Below, piece by piece: positions 51,043-59,354 of a stretch of DNA of 64,000 bases; positions within the stretch are counted from its first letter, which is position 1; every line of letters begins with the position of its first letter. Where the stretch lies: the NCBI GenBank assembly GCA_015075325.1, contig JABTUP010000015.1:1-64000 (forward strand), in the 5' to 3' direction. The notes under the pieces are model-generated. The model searched no databases. It worked only from the letters and a program-made list of their open reading frames with translations, and was not told the DNA's origin. Source of the stretch: Flavobacteriales bacterium. GTDB lineage: Bacteria > Bacteroidota > Bacteroidia > Flavobacteriales_E > Vicingaceae. A program made the translations under genes and the position numbers.

Positions 51043-51067
51043 TTAGGTATCGTTCCACTAAGATTTA

Positions 51068-51607
51068 TTAATAAACCATCAATGTATCTTTTGAATATGG
51101 GTAGGTTTTAATGAAATCTTTCTCGGTTAAGTTAATTCCTTTCTTCTTCAATTTCACTAAAAATTTTTCAGGAATTTTCTCATTATCAATCCATAAGTGA
51201 AAAACATTTTGTCGTCCAACTTCTCTATAACCGTAAAAATCTCCGAAGTAATAATTCTTACCTTCTTCAAATTCTAAGACGCCAAAGAAACTAGTCATTT
51301 GCTGAGATTGATTGATGTATTTAAAGCCGCCCAAAGGAATCTCAATCTTAGAAACAATATATTTTCCAGGGGGTAAATCTTCGATAATACTGTGAGGCGA
51401 CATTCCTCCTAAAGACTTTGTTTTGAAAGACATCTTAGTATCGATGTTAATTAATGTCATTATGATTCCATATCCTTTCTGCATAACGCCTGAGGTAGTT
51501 GCTGAAATGGAAACAAATACATTTTTACTTTTATCTAATTGAACCCAAGAAGTTAAAATGAATAAACTAAATAATAGTCCAGTTAATATTGGAATTCGTA
51601 TTGTCAT
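51068..51607 (-). CDS. Exported protein of unknown function
   Basis: 179 aa. A membrane signal near the N-terminus (IPILTGLLFSLFILTSWVQ), no lipobox Cys. The body contains beta strands (SVFVSIS-like KNVFVSISATTSG, then EDLPPGKYIVSKIEIP). That GKY motif is common in small carboxypeptidase-regulatory-type beta sandwiches. The C-terminus is Lys-rich. No domain is assigned with confidence. It lies 15 bases downstream of dxr on the same strand and could be co-transcribed. Confidence 0.55.
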   Translation of the reverse strand: MTIRIPILTGLLFSLFILTSWVQLDKSKNVFVSISATTSGVMQKGYGIIMTLINIDTKMSFKTKSLGGMSPHSIIEDLPPGKYIVSKIEIPLGGFKYINQSQQMTSFFGVLEFEEGKNYYFGDFYGYREVGRQNVFHLWIDNEKIPEKFLVKLKKKGINLTEKDFIKTYPYSKDTLMVY

Positions 51608-51622
51608 TTTTTACTAATGGTT

Positions 51623-52798
51623 TTAGTTTAATCTTTCTTGTTCCAAAATCAATCCCTCTGCAAACTTTCTTGTTTCCTCATCAGTTTTAACATAATCCTC
51701 ATAAGTAGGTTGTTGAATAAAGGGAACGCTATTTACACACTTTTCGTTGATGTCGGCTATATCCAAAAACTTTATTTTATCTTTTAAAAATGCATCCACA
51801 GCAACTTCGTTGGCAGCATTTAAAATGCAAGCCAAATTACCACCTTTCTCTAATGCATAGTATGCCAGTTTAAGGTTTTTAAAAGTTTCCTGGTCTGGTT
51901 TTTCAAAAGTAAGGCTTGGATAATCCATAAAATTAAATCGTGGCGATTTTGATGTAAATCGGTATGGATAAGTTAACGCATATTGTATCGGCAATTTCAT
52001 GTCGGGCAAACCCATTTGAGCTTTCATGCTTCCATCTTCAAATTGCACCAACGAATGAACGATGGATTGGGGATGAACAATTACATCAATTTGTTCGGGT
52101 TTTAGGTTAAACAACCATTTGGCTTCAATCACTTCCAATCCTTTATTCATCAATGTTGCAGAATCGATGGTAATTTTTGCACCCATCGTCCAGTTAGGAT
52201 GTTTTAACGCTTGTTCTTTGGTAATGTTTTGCAACTCGGCTCTTTTTTTACCTCTAAACGGACCACCAGAAGCTGTTAAGTAAATTTTCTCAATAGGATT
52301 TAAGAGTTCGCCAACCAAACATTGAAAAATAGCAGAATGTTCAGAATCAACAGGGTAAATATGTACTCCATTTTCAGTAGCTAATTTGGTAATTAGTTCA
52401 CCAGCAACCACTAAGGTTTCTTTGTTGGCTAAAGCAATGGTTTTTTTGGCTTTTATCGCATTGATGGTTGGTAATAATCCAGCATAACCAACTAATGCAG
52501 TAAGCACAATGTCGATTTCTTTCATTTCTACCACTTGAGCAAGAGCATCTTTTCCGGTGTAGGTTTTTATATCGTGTTGCCAAAGTGCATCAGCAACTTT
52601 TTGGTATTGAGTTTCATCAATAATAACAACCGCATTGGGTTTGAATTTAATGGCTTGCTCAATTAATAAATCGGCTTTGGTGTTAGTTGTTAAAACTTCC
52701 ACCTGAAATTCATTTGCATGTTCTTCAATAACCTCTAAAGCTTGTGTTCCAATAGAGCCTGTTGAGCCTAAAATTGCTATTTTCTTTTTCTCTTGCAT
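51623..52798 (-). CDS. dxr: 1-deoxy-D-xylulose 5-phosphate reductoisomerase
   Basis: 391 aa from ATG 52798 (MQEKKKIAILGSTGSIG); a longer frame begins in repeat DNA and is rejected. Marks: NADPH motif AILGSTGSIGTQAL, ANKETLVVAGEL, VDSEHSAIFQCL (metal ligands), the flexible-loop SGGPFR, and KITIDSATLMNKGLEVIEA. Second step of the methylerythritol-phosphate isoprenoid pathway. The tandem repeat elements at 52806-53033 sit directly upstream and must contain or adjoin its promoter. Confidence 0.97.
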   Translation of the reverse strand: MQEKKKIAILGSTGSIGTQALEVIEEHANEFQVEVLTTNTKADLLIEQAIKFKPNAVVIIDETQYQKVADALWQHDIKTYTGKDALAQVVEMKEIDIVLTALVGYAGLLPTINAIKAKKTIALANKETLVVAGELITKLATENGVHIYPVDSEHSAIFQCLVGELLNPIEKIYLTASGGPFRGKKRAELQNITKEQALKHPNWTMGAKITIDSATLMNKGLEVIEAKWLFNLKPEQIDVIVHPQSIVHSLVQFEDGSMKAQMGLPDMKLPIQYALTYPYRFTSKSPRFNFMDYPSLTFEKPDQETFKNLKLAYYALEKGGNLACILNAANEVAVDAFLKDKIKFLDIADINEKCVNSVPFIQQPTYEDYVKTDEETRKFAEGLILEQERLN

Positions 52799-52805
52799 TT
52801 GTTCT

Positions 52806-53003
52806 GACACGAATTGCACTAATTTTTATTTATTTTCTTACAACCTTATTTAACATGAATTACATTATCTTTTTTACGTTTTTAATTGGTGAAATTAGTG
52901 TCTGTTTTGATTTGAAACGAATTGCACTAATTTTTAATTTATTCTCCTATAACTTCTTAACACAAATTGCATTATTTTTTGTTTAATTGGTGAATTTAGT
53001 GTC
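52806..53003. repeat. Two tandem empty inverted-repeat units of the GACACGAATT family
   Basis: Unit 1 is 52806-52902 and unit 2 is 52914-53003. Each starts with an ACGAATTGCACTAATT arm and ends with the inverted arm AATTGGTGAA(A)TTAGTGTC, with 55-60 AT-rich bases between. No coding content. They lie between dxr and the GxxExxY gene. Confidence 0.75.
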
Positions 53004-53013
53004 TATTCTTTTT

Positions 53014-53033
53014 GGACACAAATTACACGAATT
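53014..53033. repeat. Left arm bounding the GxxExxY gene
   Basis: GGACACAAATTACACGAATT ends 5 bases from the GxxExxY stop codon. It matches the reverse complement of the right arm at 53428-53446 at about 16 of 19 positions. Confidence 0.7.
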
Positions 53034-53038
53034 ATTCT

Positions 53039-53413
53039 TTAAAGGACAATACGTCGATATTCAAGCGAATCTTTTCCAAAATTGATAATTAATCCAACTC
53101 TTAATTTCGATGCTGCTAAATAATTTAATGTTTGGCCAATATGGGCATCACAAATTGATTCACAACTTTTAATTTCTAAAATAATTTTATCAAACATCAC
53201 AAAATCAGCATAAAAATTGTGTTTTAGAATAATATCTTTGTATTGAATTTGGAATTCTTTTTCTCTATTAAATTGATAATTTCTTGATTTACACTCATAT
53301 TCAAGTGCATCTTTGTAAACAATTTCGGAGAACCCTTTTCCTAAAATACGATGAATTTCCATACACATCCCAACCAAATCGTAAACTTCTTCCTTGTATA
53401 ATAAATCATTCAT
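53039..53413 (-). CDS. GxxExxY protein (PD-(D/E)xK superfamily, inserted between repeat arms)
   Basis: 124 aa. The name-giving motif is visible in LGKGFSEIVYKDAL (G-F-S-E-I-V-Y), followed by the nuclease-like core YADFVMFDKIILEIKS (D ... E-x-K) and QTLNYLAASKLRVGLIINFG. This small family of unknown role is abundant, often in several copies per genome, in Bacteroidota and other phyla. Inverted arms flank it exactly (53014-53033 and 53428-53446), so gene plus arms looks like one mobile or repeat unit. Full family length. Confidence 0.92.
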   Translation of the reverse strand: MNDLLYKEEVYDLVGMCMEIHRILGKGFSEIVYKDALEYECKSRNYQFNREKEFQIQYKDIILKHNFYADFVMFDKIILEIKSCESICDAHIGQTLNYLAASKLRVGLIINFGKDSLEYRRIVL

Positions 53414-53427
53414 TAGTTAAAGCAATA

Positions 53428-53446
53428 ATTTGTGAAATTCGTGTCA
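53428..53446. repeat. Right arm bounding the GxxExxY gene
   Basis: AATTTGTGAAATTCGTGTC lies 15 bases upstream of the GxxExxY start, as the inverted partner of 53014-53033. Confidence 0.7.
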
Positions 53447-53447
53447 A

Positions 53448-54776
53448 TTAGTTTTTCTTTCTCGATTTTGCCTTAATCTCATTCATTAGCACGGCTTTTG
53501 CCTGAGCAAATGTTTCGATGTGCAAATAATTACCTCCTCCAGCTTCTGCCATTGCAGTCATTGATGAAACTGTCCATTTTTCGTTTTTAACCCCTAAAAC
53601 CGATAACGAAACTCCTTTTTTGTAATTTGCGGTAACATCGTTTAAAATGGTTTTATCGCTTTTTTCTAAATTAAAAGCACCATCGGTTGCAATAATTACT
53701 TGATTGTTGGCATCTTTCATAAAATTATCGCGAGCAACCTGATATGCCTTTTTAATTCCTTTTGCTCCAGCAGTATATCCACCTGCAGTTAAATCTTGTA
53801 TCAATTGAGTAATTTTTGCTTTATCGGTAACGTATTCCGATTCTAAAATTACGTCGGTAGAACTTGCATAGGTTACAATTGCCAACTTATCTATAGGTCT
53901 TAATCCGTTTAGCAATTCAATCATCGAAGCTTTTAAAACATCCATTCTTCCTTTTTGTTTCATTGAAACAGAAACGTCAATTAAAAACACCACATTATTT
54001 GGGGCGTATAAATTAACTGGAAGTTCTGCTGTTGAAACAGTATCAGCTGGCTCAGGAATAATTTCAGGTTCAATTAGTTTAGGTTCTTCTTTTGCTAAAA
54101 TCTCTTCTTTGGTTGGTTCTCCTAATTCAAATTGAATGGAGTTATTTTTATAATCCAATAAAAAATCGGATTCTTTACTTCCATAATCATCGGCTGTTAC
54201 CACAAGATAATAGTTGTCTAATTTTAAGTTTTGAAGAACTTCTCCCAATTTGTCTGTGGCAACTCTTTTGTAAACCAAACCATCCCAAATTATCTCAACC
54301 GTAGCATTTTTAATTGGTTTTTTAGTATTGATATCAACCACAGTAATTTTTAAATCGGCACGTTCTTCTGTTGGTTTTACTATTTGAACAAAATCTGGGG
54401 GAGTTAGCGATTCGTTTACATCAAAAGTTAAAGCGTTTCCCTCAATGGTTAATGTAATAGGTTCGTTGTTAACACTTACCCAAATAGGCACATCTTGTTT
54501 AAAAGCACCTTTTCGTTTTGGTGTGTATTTTATTCGAACAGTAATAGAACTATCAGGTTCGATGGTTTTTTTTGAAAATCGAGAGCTTATGCCATAAGGT
54601 TCTTCAATACGAACAATGTTTGCAGCTACCTTGCCTGCATTGGTAAGCGTAAAATCGAAATACTTTTTATCTTCTTTGTTGATGTCGCCAAGATTGTGAT
54701 AAGAAGTATTAAACACAATTTGTGAAAAAGATGTTTGAAACAGAACAATAAGTAAAATTGAAAATAAACTACGCAT
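53448..54776 (-). CDS. Exported von Willebrand factor A domain protein
   Basis: 442 aa. Signal peptide (SLFSILLIVLFQTSFSQ). The N-terminal beta domain (about 20-120: YHNLGDINKEDKKYFDFTLTN) is DUF1573/ASH-like. A carboxypeptidase-regulatory-like module follows (TVDINTKKPIKNATVEIIWDG pattern), then a VWA domain (about 250-435) with a complete MIDAS: DVSVSMK, a Thr in the middle, and ATDGAFN. The domain likely binds a protein ligand through a metal. It is adjacent to the GxxExxY element and stands alone. Confidence 0.85.
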   Translation of the reverse strand: MRSLFSILLIVLFQTSFSQIVFNTSYHNLGDINKEDKKYFDFTLTNAGKVAANIVRIEEPYGISSRFSKKTIEPDSSITVRIKYTPKRKGAFKQDVPIWVSVNNEPITLTIEGNALTFDVNESLTPPDFVQIVKPTEERADLKITVVDINTKKPIKNATVEIIWDGLVYKRVATDKLGEVLQNLKLDNYYLVVTADDYGSKESDFLLDYKNNSIQFELGEPTKEEILAKEEPKLIEPEIIPEPADTVSTAELPVNLYAPNNVVFLIDVSVSMKQKGRMDVLKASMIELLNGLRPIDKLAIVTYASSTDVILESEYVTDKAKITQLIQDLTAGGYTAGAKGIKKAYQVARDNFMKDANNQVIIATDGAFNLEKSDKTILNDVTANYKKGVSLSVLGVKNEKWTVSSMTAMAEAGGGNYLHIETFAQAKAVLMNEIKAKSRKKN

Positions 54777-55018
54777 GCTTACCTTTTTAAATTTAAAGGG
54801 GTTGTACCAAAATTATTGCCAAAATTAAGGTAAAATTATAGCTGTTCGAGTTTTTGTTGAACGACTTATTAACTTTGTTATTAAACTACTTTTTTAATGA
54901 GGAAAATCTACTAGCATTATTTTTTTTGGATAATAATTTCAAGAAAGAATACAATAATCAAACAGGTTGTTTTTTAATTCTTCTAATTTGGAGATATCTT
55001 TCAAAAGATTATATAAAG
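54777..55018. other. Spacer between the VWA gene and tRNA-Met
   Basis: Upstream region of the VWA gene. No conserved gene. An open frame on the plus strand (54854-55039) is hydrophobic low complexity and ends inside a terminator hairpin, so it is rejected. Confidence 0.5.
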
Positions 55019-55056
55019 AAAAACCCAACAACAAGTTAATGTTACTGGGTTTTTTT
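55019..55056 (-). terminator. Terminator downstream of tRNA-Met
   Basis: ACCCAGTAACA / TGTTGTTGGGT stem (two mismatches) followed by TTTTTC on the minus strand. A T-run also exists on the plus strand, so it may work in both directions. Confidence 0.7.
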
Positions 55057-55057
55057 G

Positions 55058-55131
55058 TGGGCCCACTTGGAATCGAACCAAGCACCTACTGATTATGAGT
55101 CAGTTGCTCTAACCGAATGAGCTATAGGCCC
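55058..55131 (-). tRNA. tRNA-Met (anticodon CAT)
   Basis: Complete cloverleaf on the minus strand: acceptor GGGCCTA/TGGGCCC (one G-T pair), D arm GCTC/GAGC, anticodon stem ACTGA/TCAGT with loop CTCATAA, T arm CTTGG TTCGATT CCAAG. 3' CCA is not encoded. Acceptor and anticodon features fit elongator Met better than initiator; a lysidine-modified tRNA-Ile (CAT) cannot be excluded from sequence alone. Confidence 0.95.
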
Positions 55132-55208
55132 TTTTGTATTTGCATACAAAATTGAGGTTGCAATTTTACGTAATTGTTATTTAATTAGCAATAAATAGCC
55201 GTACTATT

Positions 55209-55784
55209 TTATTTTTTTAAAAACGCAATCAATTTTTTTGTTGCAATTGCCCTGTGGCTCATGGTGTTTTTAATATCTAAACTCATTTCTGAATAGGTTT
55301 TGTTGTAGCCTTTTGGCATAAAAATAGGGTCGTAGCCAAAGCCTTCAGAACCACTTTTGGCATGGGTAATTTCACCTTCAACAATTCCTTCAAAACAAGT
55401 TGTTTTTCCATCAATAATTAATGCAATAACTGTTTTAAAACGAGCATTTCTATTCGATACATTTTTCAGTTTATCTAAAACTTTGTTCATGTTCATTTCT
55501 GGATTTTTCTCTTCACCAGCATAACGTGCCGAATAAATTCCTGGTTCGCCGTTTAGTGCTTCAATTTCTAATCCAGTATCATCAGCAAAACAATTGTATC
55601 CATAATTTTCATAAACATATTGTGCTTTTTGAATGGCATTGCCTTCAATAGTGTCAGAAGTTTCTGGAATATCTTCAAAACATTGAATATCTTCCAAACT
55701 CAATATTTCTAGCGAATTGTTGAGTAAATGTTTTATTTCTTTAATTTTATTTTTGTTATTTGTAGCAAAAACTAATTTCATCAT
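55209..55784 (-). CDS. rdgB: Non-canonical purine NTP pyrophosphatase (RdgB/HAM1)
   Basis: 191 aa; the second Met at 55781 is equally possible. Family blocks: LVFATNNKNKIKEIKHLL, DDTGLEIEALNGEPGIYSAR, EGEITHAKSGSEGFGYDPIF and SHRAIATKKL. Hydrolyses dITP, XTP and similar damaged nucleotides to monophosphates, protecting DNA and RNA. Its start lies just 2 bases from the divergent aminotransferase start, so the two 5' ends practically touch. Confidence 0.97.
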   Translation of the reverse strand: MMKLVFATNNKNKIKEIKHLLNNSLEILSLEDIQCFEDIPETSDTIEGNAIQKAQYVYENYGYNCFADDTGLEIEALNGEPGIYSARYAGEEKNPEMNMNKVLDKLKNVSNRNARFKTVIALIIDGKTTCFEGIVEGEITHAKSGSEGFGYDPIFMPKGYNKTYSEMSLDIKNTMSHRAIATKKLIAFLKK

Positions 55785-55786
55785 AA

Positions 55787-56911
55787 TTGAATATACCTTT
55801 TAATATACCTTTTATTTCGGGCAACGAAGTTACTTACATTAATGAGGTAATTCGAGAAAATGTTTTTTCTTCGCCAGGAAAATTTGCAAAAAAATGTGAG
55901 AAAGAATTAGCAAAAATTACAGGATGTGATGAAATTCGCCTAACCACAAGCTGCACATCAGCACTTGAGCTTGCCGCTTTAGCAATAGATATAAAAGTTG
56001 GCGACGAAGTAATATTACCCTCCTTTACCTTTGTGTCATCAGCAAATGCATTTGCTTTAAGAGGTGCAAAATTGGTTTTTATTGACATCAACCCCAAAAC
56101 CATGTGTTTAGATGAAATGTTGCTTGAAAAAGCACTAACAAAAAACACAAAAGCAGTTGTCTTGGTACATTATGCTGGTTTAACTGAAAACATTGAAAAA
56201 GTAGTTGAGTTTTGTAAAATCAATAACATTTTTTTAATCGAAGATGCTGCTCAAAGTATTGATTCGTATTACAATAATAAACACTTAGGAACATTCGGCG
56301 ATTTAGGTTGTTTTAGTTTTCACGATACAAAAAATGTTCACTGTGGCGAAGGTGGAGCTATTTTAGTGAACAACAAAAGCTTATTAAAAAAAGTAGAAAT
56401 AATTTTAGAAAAAGGAACCAACAGAGCCGAATTTTTAGCAGGAAAAATTGAAAATTACACTTGGAAAAGCTTTGGTTCGAGTTATGGATTAAGTGAGATA
56501 AATTCGGCTTTTTTATATGCACAACTTCAGGAATTAAAAACGGTTACAAAAAAACGCAAAGAACTCTATGAGTTATACCAAAAAACCCTTCAACCTTTAA
56601 AACAAAAAGGATTAATTGATTTTCCTGAGACTACAAATAACCATAATGCACATATATTTTTCATTAAAGTTGAAAGTAAAAAAGTAAGAAATGACCTAAT
56701 TAATTACTTAAAAAAATCAGGAATTAGTGCCTACTTTCATTACTCACCATTGCATTTAAGTGAAATGGGTAAACAGTTTGATTTTATAAATTCAGGAAAT
56801 GATTTTAGTAAGTTAGAAAGCGAACGAATGATAAGGTTGCCTTTGTATTACCAGCTAGGAATAGAACAAGTGGAGTTGGTTGTTGAAGGAATTATACAAT
56901 TCTATAATTAG
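55787..56911 (+). CDS. rffA: dTDP-4-amino-4,6-dideoxygalactose transaminase-like enzyme (RffA/WecE)
   Basis: 374 aa PLP-dependent sugar aminotransferase. It begins at TTG 55787 with IPFNIPFISGNEVTYI, the usual family opening; no ATG is available. Marks: TTSCTSALELAALAI, VILPSFTFVSSANAF, EDAAQSID, and GCFSFHDTKNVHCGEGG, where the aldimine Lys (HDTKN) is clear. Makes dTDP-4-amino sugars (such as Fuc4N) for surface glycans. First gene of the polysaccharide cluster, followed after 2 bases by the membrane protein. Confidence 0.9.
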   Translation: MNIPFNIPFISGNEVTYINEVIRENVFSSPGKFAKKCEKELAKITGCDEIRLTTSCTSALELAALAIDIKVGDEVILPSFTFVSSANAFALRGAKLVFIDINPKTMCLDEMLLEKALTKNTKAVVLVHYAGLTENIEKVVEFCKINNIFLIEDAAQSIDSYYNNKHLGTFGDLGCFSFHDTKNVHCGEGGAILVNNKSLLKKVEIILEKGTNRAEFLAGKIENYTWKSFGSSYGLSEINSAFLYAQLQELKTVTKKRKELYELYQKTLQPLKQKGLIDFPETTNNHNAHIFFIKVESKKVRNDLINYLKKSGISAYFHYSPLHLSEMGKQFDFINSGNDFSKLESERMIRLPLYYQLGIEQVELVVEGIIQFYN

Positions 56912-56913
56912 AA

Positions 56914-58293
56914 ATGGAATCATTATTAAGATATTTTGAAATTCGATTAGATTTGTATGATTTAACATTAGCTTTTATATACTTTATCTTTATTTATATT
57001 TTAGCTTTTACTTATAAAAGGATTAAACAGAAAAAAAACCCTGAGTATAAATACTTCATATTAGCTCTATCCTTAAAGGTTTTCGGAGGGATGATGTTTG
57101 CTATTCTTACTATTTTCTACTATAAAGGAGGGGATTCGATGGGTTATTATCACGGAGCAGTTTGTTTGTCTGATGAAATATTAAATAATCCTTCATCAGG
57201 AATTAAAATTCTATTTTCTGAATTCAATCCTCATCTCTCTATGTATTTAGCACCTGCAGAATCTGCTTATTTTATGAATGTTAATGATTTAGATATTTTA
57301 ACCATGATTAAAATAACTACTGTTATCAATTTACTTGGTTTATACTCATATGGAGCAACAACAGTAATTTTTTCAGCTATTTCATTTGTTGGAATTTGGA
57401 TGGCATACTCTAATCTTTGTAAGTTATATCCAAAATATAGTGGTTATTTGATGGTAAGTTTCTTTATGATTCCATCAATAATTTTTTGGGGATCTGGAGT
57501 GTTAAAAGATACAGTAACTATGAGCTGTATGGGATGGTTGATTTATTGTTTTTCAAATATTTTTATTTTTAAAAGAAAAATAATCATTAGCATATTAATT
57601 ACGATTATTGCTTCAATCTTAATTATTCGCTTGAAGCCATATATTTTATATATTTTACTCCCTTGTTTATTAATTTGGGGGCAAACCAATTTAAAAAATT
57701 TAATTAAAGGAAGTTTTATTCGAATTATATTAATTCCACTTATCGTTATTTCAATAGGTATTAGTACTTTTTTTGTGTTACAAAAAATATCAATTGGTGC
57801 TGGTAAATATGATATCAATAAACTTCAAAACACACTTGAGGGGTTTCAGTCTTGGCATGGTTATCTTAATAACACATTAGATCAATCAGGCTACTCGTTA
57901 GGAGAAATTGAGTTTTCTCCATTGGGTTATTTAAAAGTTGCTCCATCTGCTTTTAATGTAACATTTTTTAGACCTTATCTATGGGAGATAAGGAATGTTC
58001 CTACTTTAATTGGAGCAATTGAAAGCTTATTAGTTTTACTATTCTTTTTATACTTATTGTTAAAGTTAAGAACTCAATTTTTTATAATTATATTTAAGAA
58101 CAAAGATATTTTGTTTATGATGATTTTTTCATTTATTTTCGGAATAGTAGTTGGGGTTAGCTCCTATAATTTTGGTGCATTATCTAGGTACAAAATGCCT
58201 GCACAACTATTGTTTGTTACAGCTCTTTTTTTAATATTTAATATTGCAAGAGACGAAAAAAAAGACATTGCGAAACCAATGAATTTTATTTAA
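56914..58293 (+). CDS. Polytopic membrane protein, likely polysaccharide polymerase (Wzy-like)
   Basis: 459 aa, about 10-11 predicted membrane helices with a periplasmic loop of about 100 residues in the C-terminal half (DINKLQNTLEGFQSWHGYLN). Patterns such as KGGDSMGYYHGAVCLSDEI and the IPSIIFWGSGVLKDTVT helix end recur in EpsG/Wzy-type proteins of Bacteroidota. Sequence alone cannot prove polymerase activity, but size, topology and position in the glycan cluster support it. It overlaps the convergent glycosyltransferase stop by 8 bases. Confidence 0.65.
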   Translation: MESLLRYFEIRLDLYDLTLAFIYFIFIYILAFTYKRIKQKKNPEYKYFILALSLKVFGGMMFAILTIFYYKGGDSMGYYHGAVCLSDEILNNPSSGIKILFSEFNPHLSMYLAPAESAYFMNVNDLDILTMIKITTVINLLGLYSYGATTVIFSAISFVGIWMAYSNLCKLYPKYSGYLMVSFFMIPSIIFWGSGVLKDTVTMSCMGWLIYCFSNIFIFKRKIIISILITIIASILIIRLKPYILYILLPCLLIWGQTNLKNLIKGSFIRIILIPLIVISIGISTFFVLQKISIGAGKYDINKLQNTLEGFQSWHGYLNNTLDQSGYSLGEIEFSPLGYLKVAPSAFNVTFFRPYLWEIRNVPTLIGAIESLLVLLFFLYLLLKLRTQFFIIIFKNKDILFMMIFSFIFGIVVGVSSYNFGALSRYKMPAQLLFVTALFLIFNIARDEKKDIAKPMNFI

Positions 58294-59353
58294 ATAAAGA
58301 GAGGAAATAGTCTTTATTTGCAACAACAGAGTATTTTTTAATAACGGTTTGTCTTCCCGCTTTTCCAAGTTTTACCCTTAGGTCTTCTGATAAAATCAAC
58401 GATTCGAGTTTAGCAAACCATTCTTCATTGGAGTTAGCTAAAAATCCATTTACACCATCTTGAATAATTTCAGTATTAACCCCAACAGGCGACATGATGG
58501 TTGGTATTTCTAAAGCCATATATTGTAATCCTTTTAATCCACACTTACCATTAGCCCACTCATCATCTGGCAAAGGCATAATGCCAATATCAAAAGTTGA
58601 TAAATCTCTTATTTCTGTTTCTTTATTCCAGGCTATTCCTTTAATTGATAAATCCTCATTAACATAATTAGCATCTCCAATAACTTTGAACTCAATCAGA
58701 TTACCAAATTTATTTTTTAATTCTTTTAAAAAAGGTAGTGCATATTCAAAATGCTGAATGGTAGTGATGCTTCCGCTCCAACCTATGGTTACTTTGTCAT
58801 TTTTTGGAGAAGAGTTTTTATAATATTCATTTGTATCAATAGTTGTAGGAATAATAACAACATTTTTGTTGTACTTCAATGCATAGTTTGCTAAATATTC
58901 GTTTCCTGCAATAACTAAATAAGAACACTTAATAATTTTAGAAGTTTTGTTAGGATTCTTGAGCCAAACAAAAGTTTTATTTGCTTCAGAAACATTTTGT
59001 AGCCAAATCGAGTCATCAAAATCAAATATTACTTTAGCTCCTGATTTGGCAAATCGACGTTCGAAAAAGCTAGTGCCTAACATGAAACATTCTCTTTGAA
59101 TAAAAATAATATCGTTTTCTTTTATTTGATTTAATTCTCGTAATCGCTTAAAGAAACTCTTTATAACAATATATGCCTTGACAAATATTTTTCCATTTGA
59201 ATAAAAGATCTTATCGTCATATTCATTCAATAAATAAGAAAATTCATATTCGATATCTTCATTGTTAAAAAATTGAAGATATTGCTCAAATCTAAATCGT
59301 TGACTAGGTGATCGATTTGGTCGGTGAAGAGTTAAGAATAAGATTTTTTTCAT
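58286..59353 (-). CDS. Glycosyltransferase family 4-like
   Basis: 355 aa GT-B enzyme. Opens with MKKILFLTLHRPNRSPSQRFRFEQYL. The donor half has TIGWSGSITTIQHF, IGIMPLPDDEWANGKCGLKGLQYMALEIP (the E-x7-E-like donor block), then SPVGVNTEIIQDGVNGFLA. Expected to transfer a nucleotide-sugar residue in glycan assembly. It follows the epimerase gene by one base on the minus strand. Confidence 0.85.
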   Translation of the reverse strand: MKKILFLTLHRPNRSPSQRFRFEQYLQFFNNEDIEYEFSYLLNEYDDKIFYSNGKIFVKAYIVIKSFFKRLRELNQIKENDIIFIQRECFMLGTSFFERRFAKSGAKVIFDFDDSIWLQNVSEANKTFVWLKNPNKTSKIIKCSYLVIAGNEYLANYALKYNKNVVIIPTTIDTNEYYKNSSPKNDKVTIGWSGSITTIQHFEYALPFLKELKNKFGNLIEFKVIGDANYVNEDLSIKGIAWNKETEIRDLSTFDIGIMPLPDDEWANGKCGLKGLQYMALEIPTIMSPVGVNTEIIQDGVNGFLANSNEEWFAKLESLILSEDLRVKLGKAGRQTVIKKYSVVANKDYFLSLFK

Positions 59354-59354
59354 C

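Noticed and set aside
54854..55039. Plus-strand open frame of 61 codons
   Set aside because: Hydrophobic low-complexity text, ends within a terminator hairpin, no support from neighbours.
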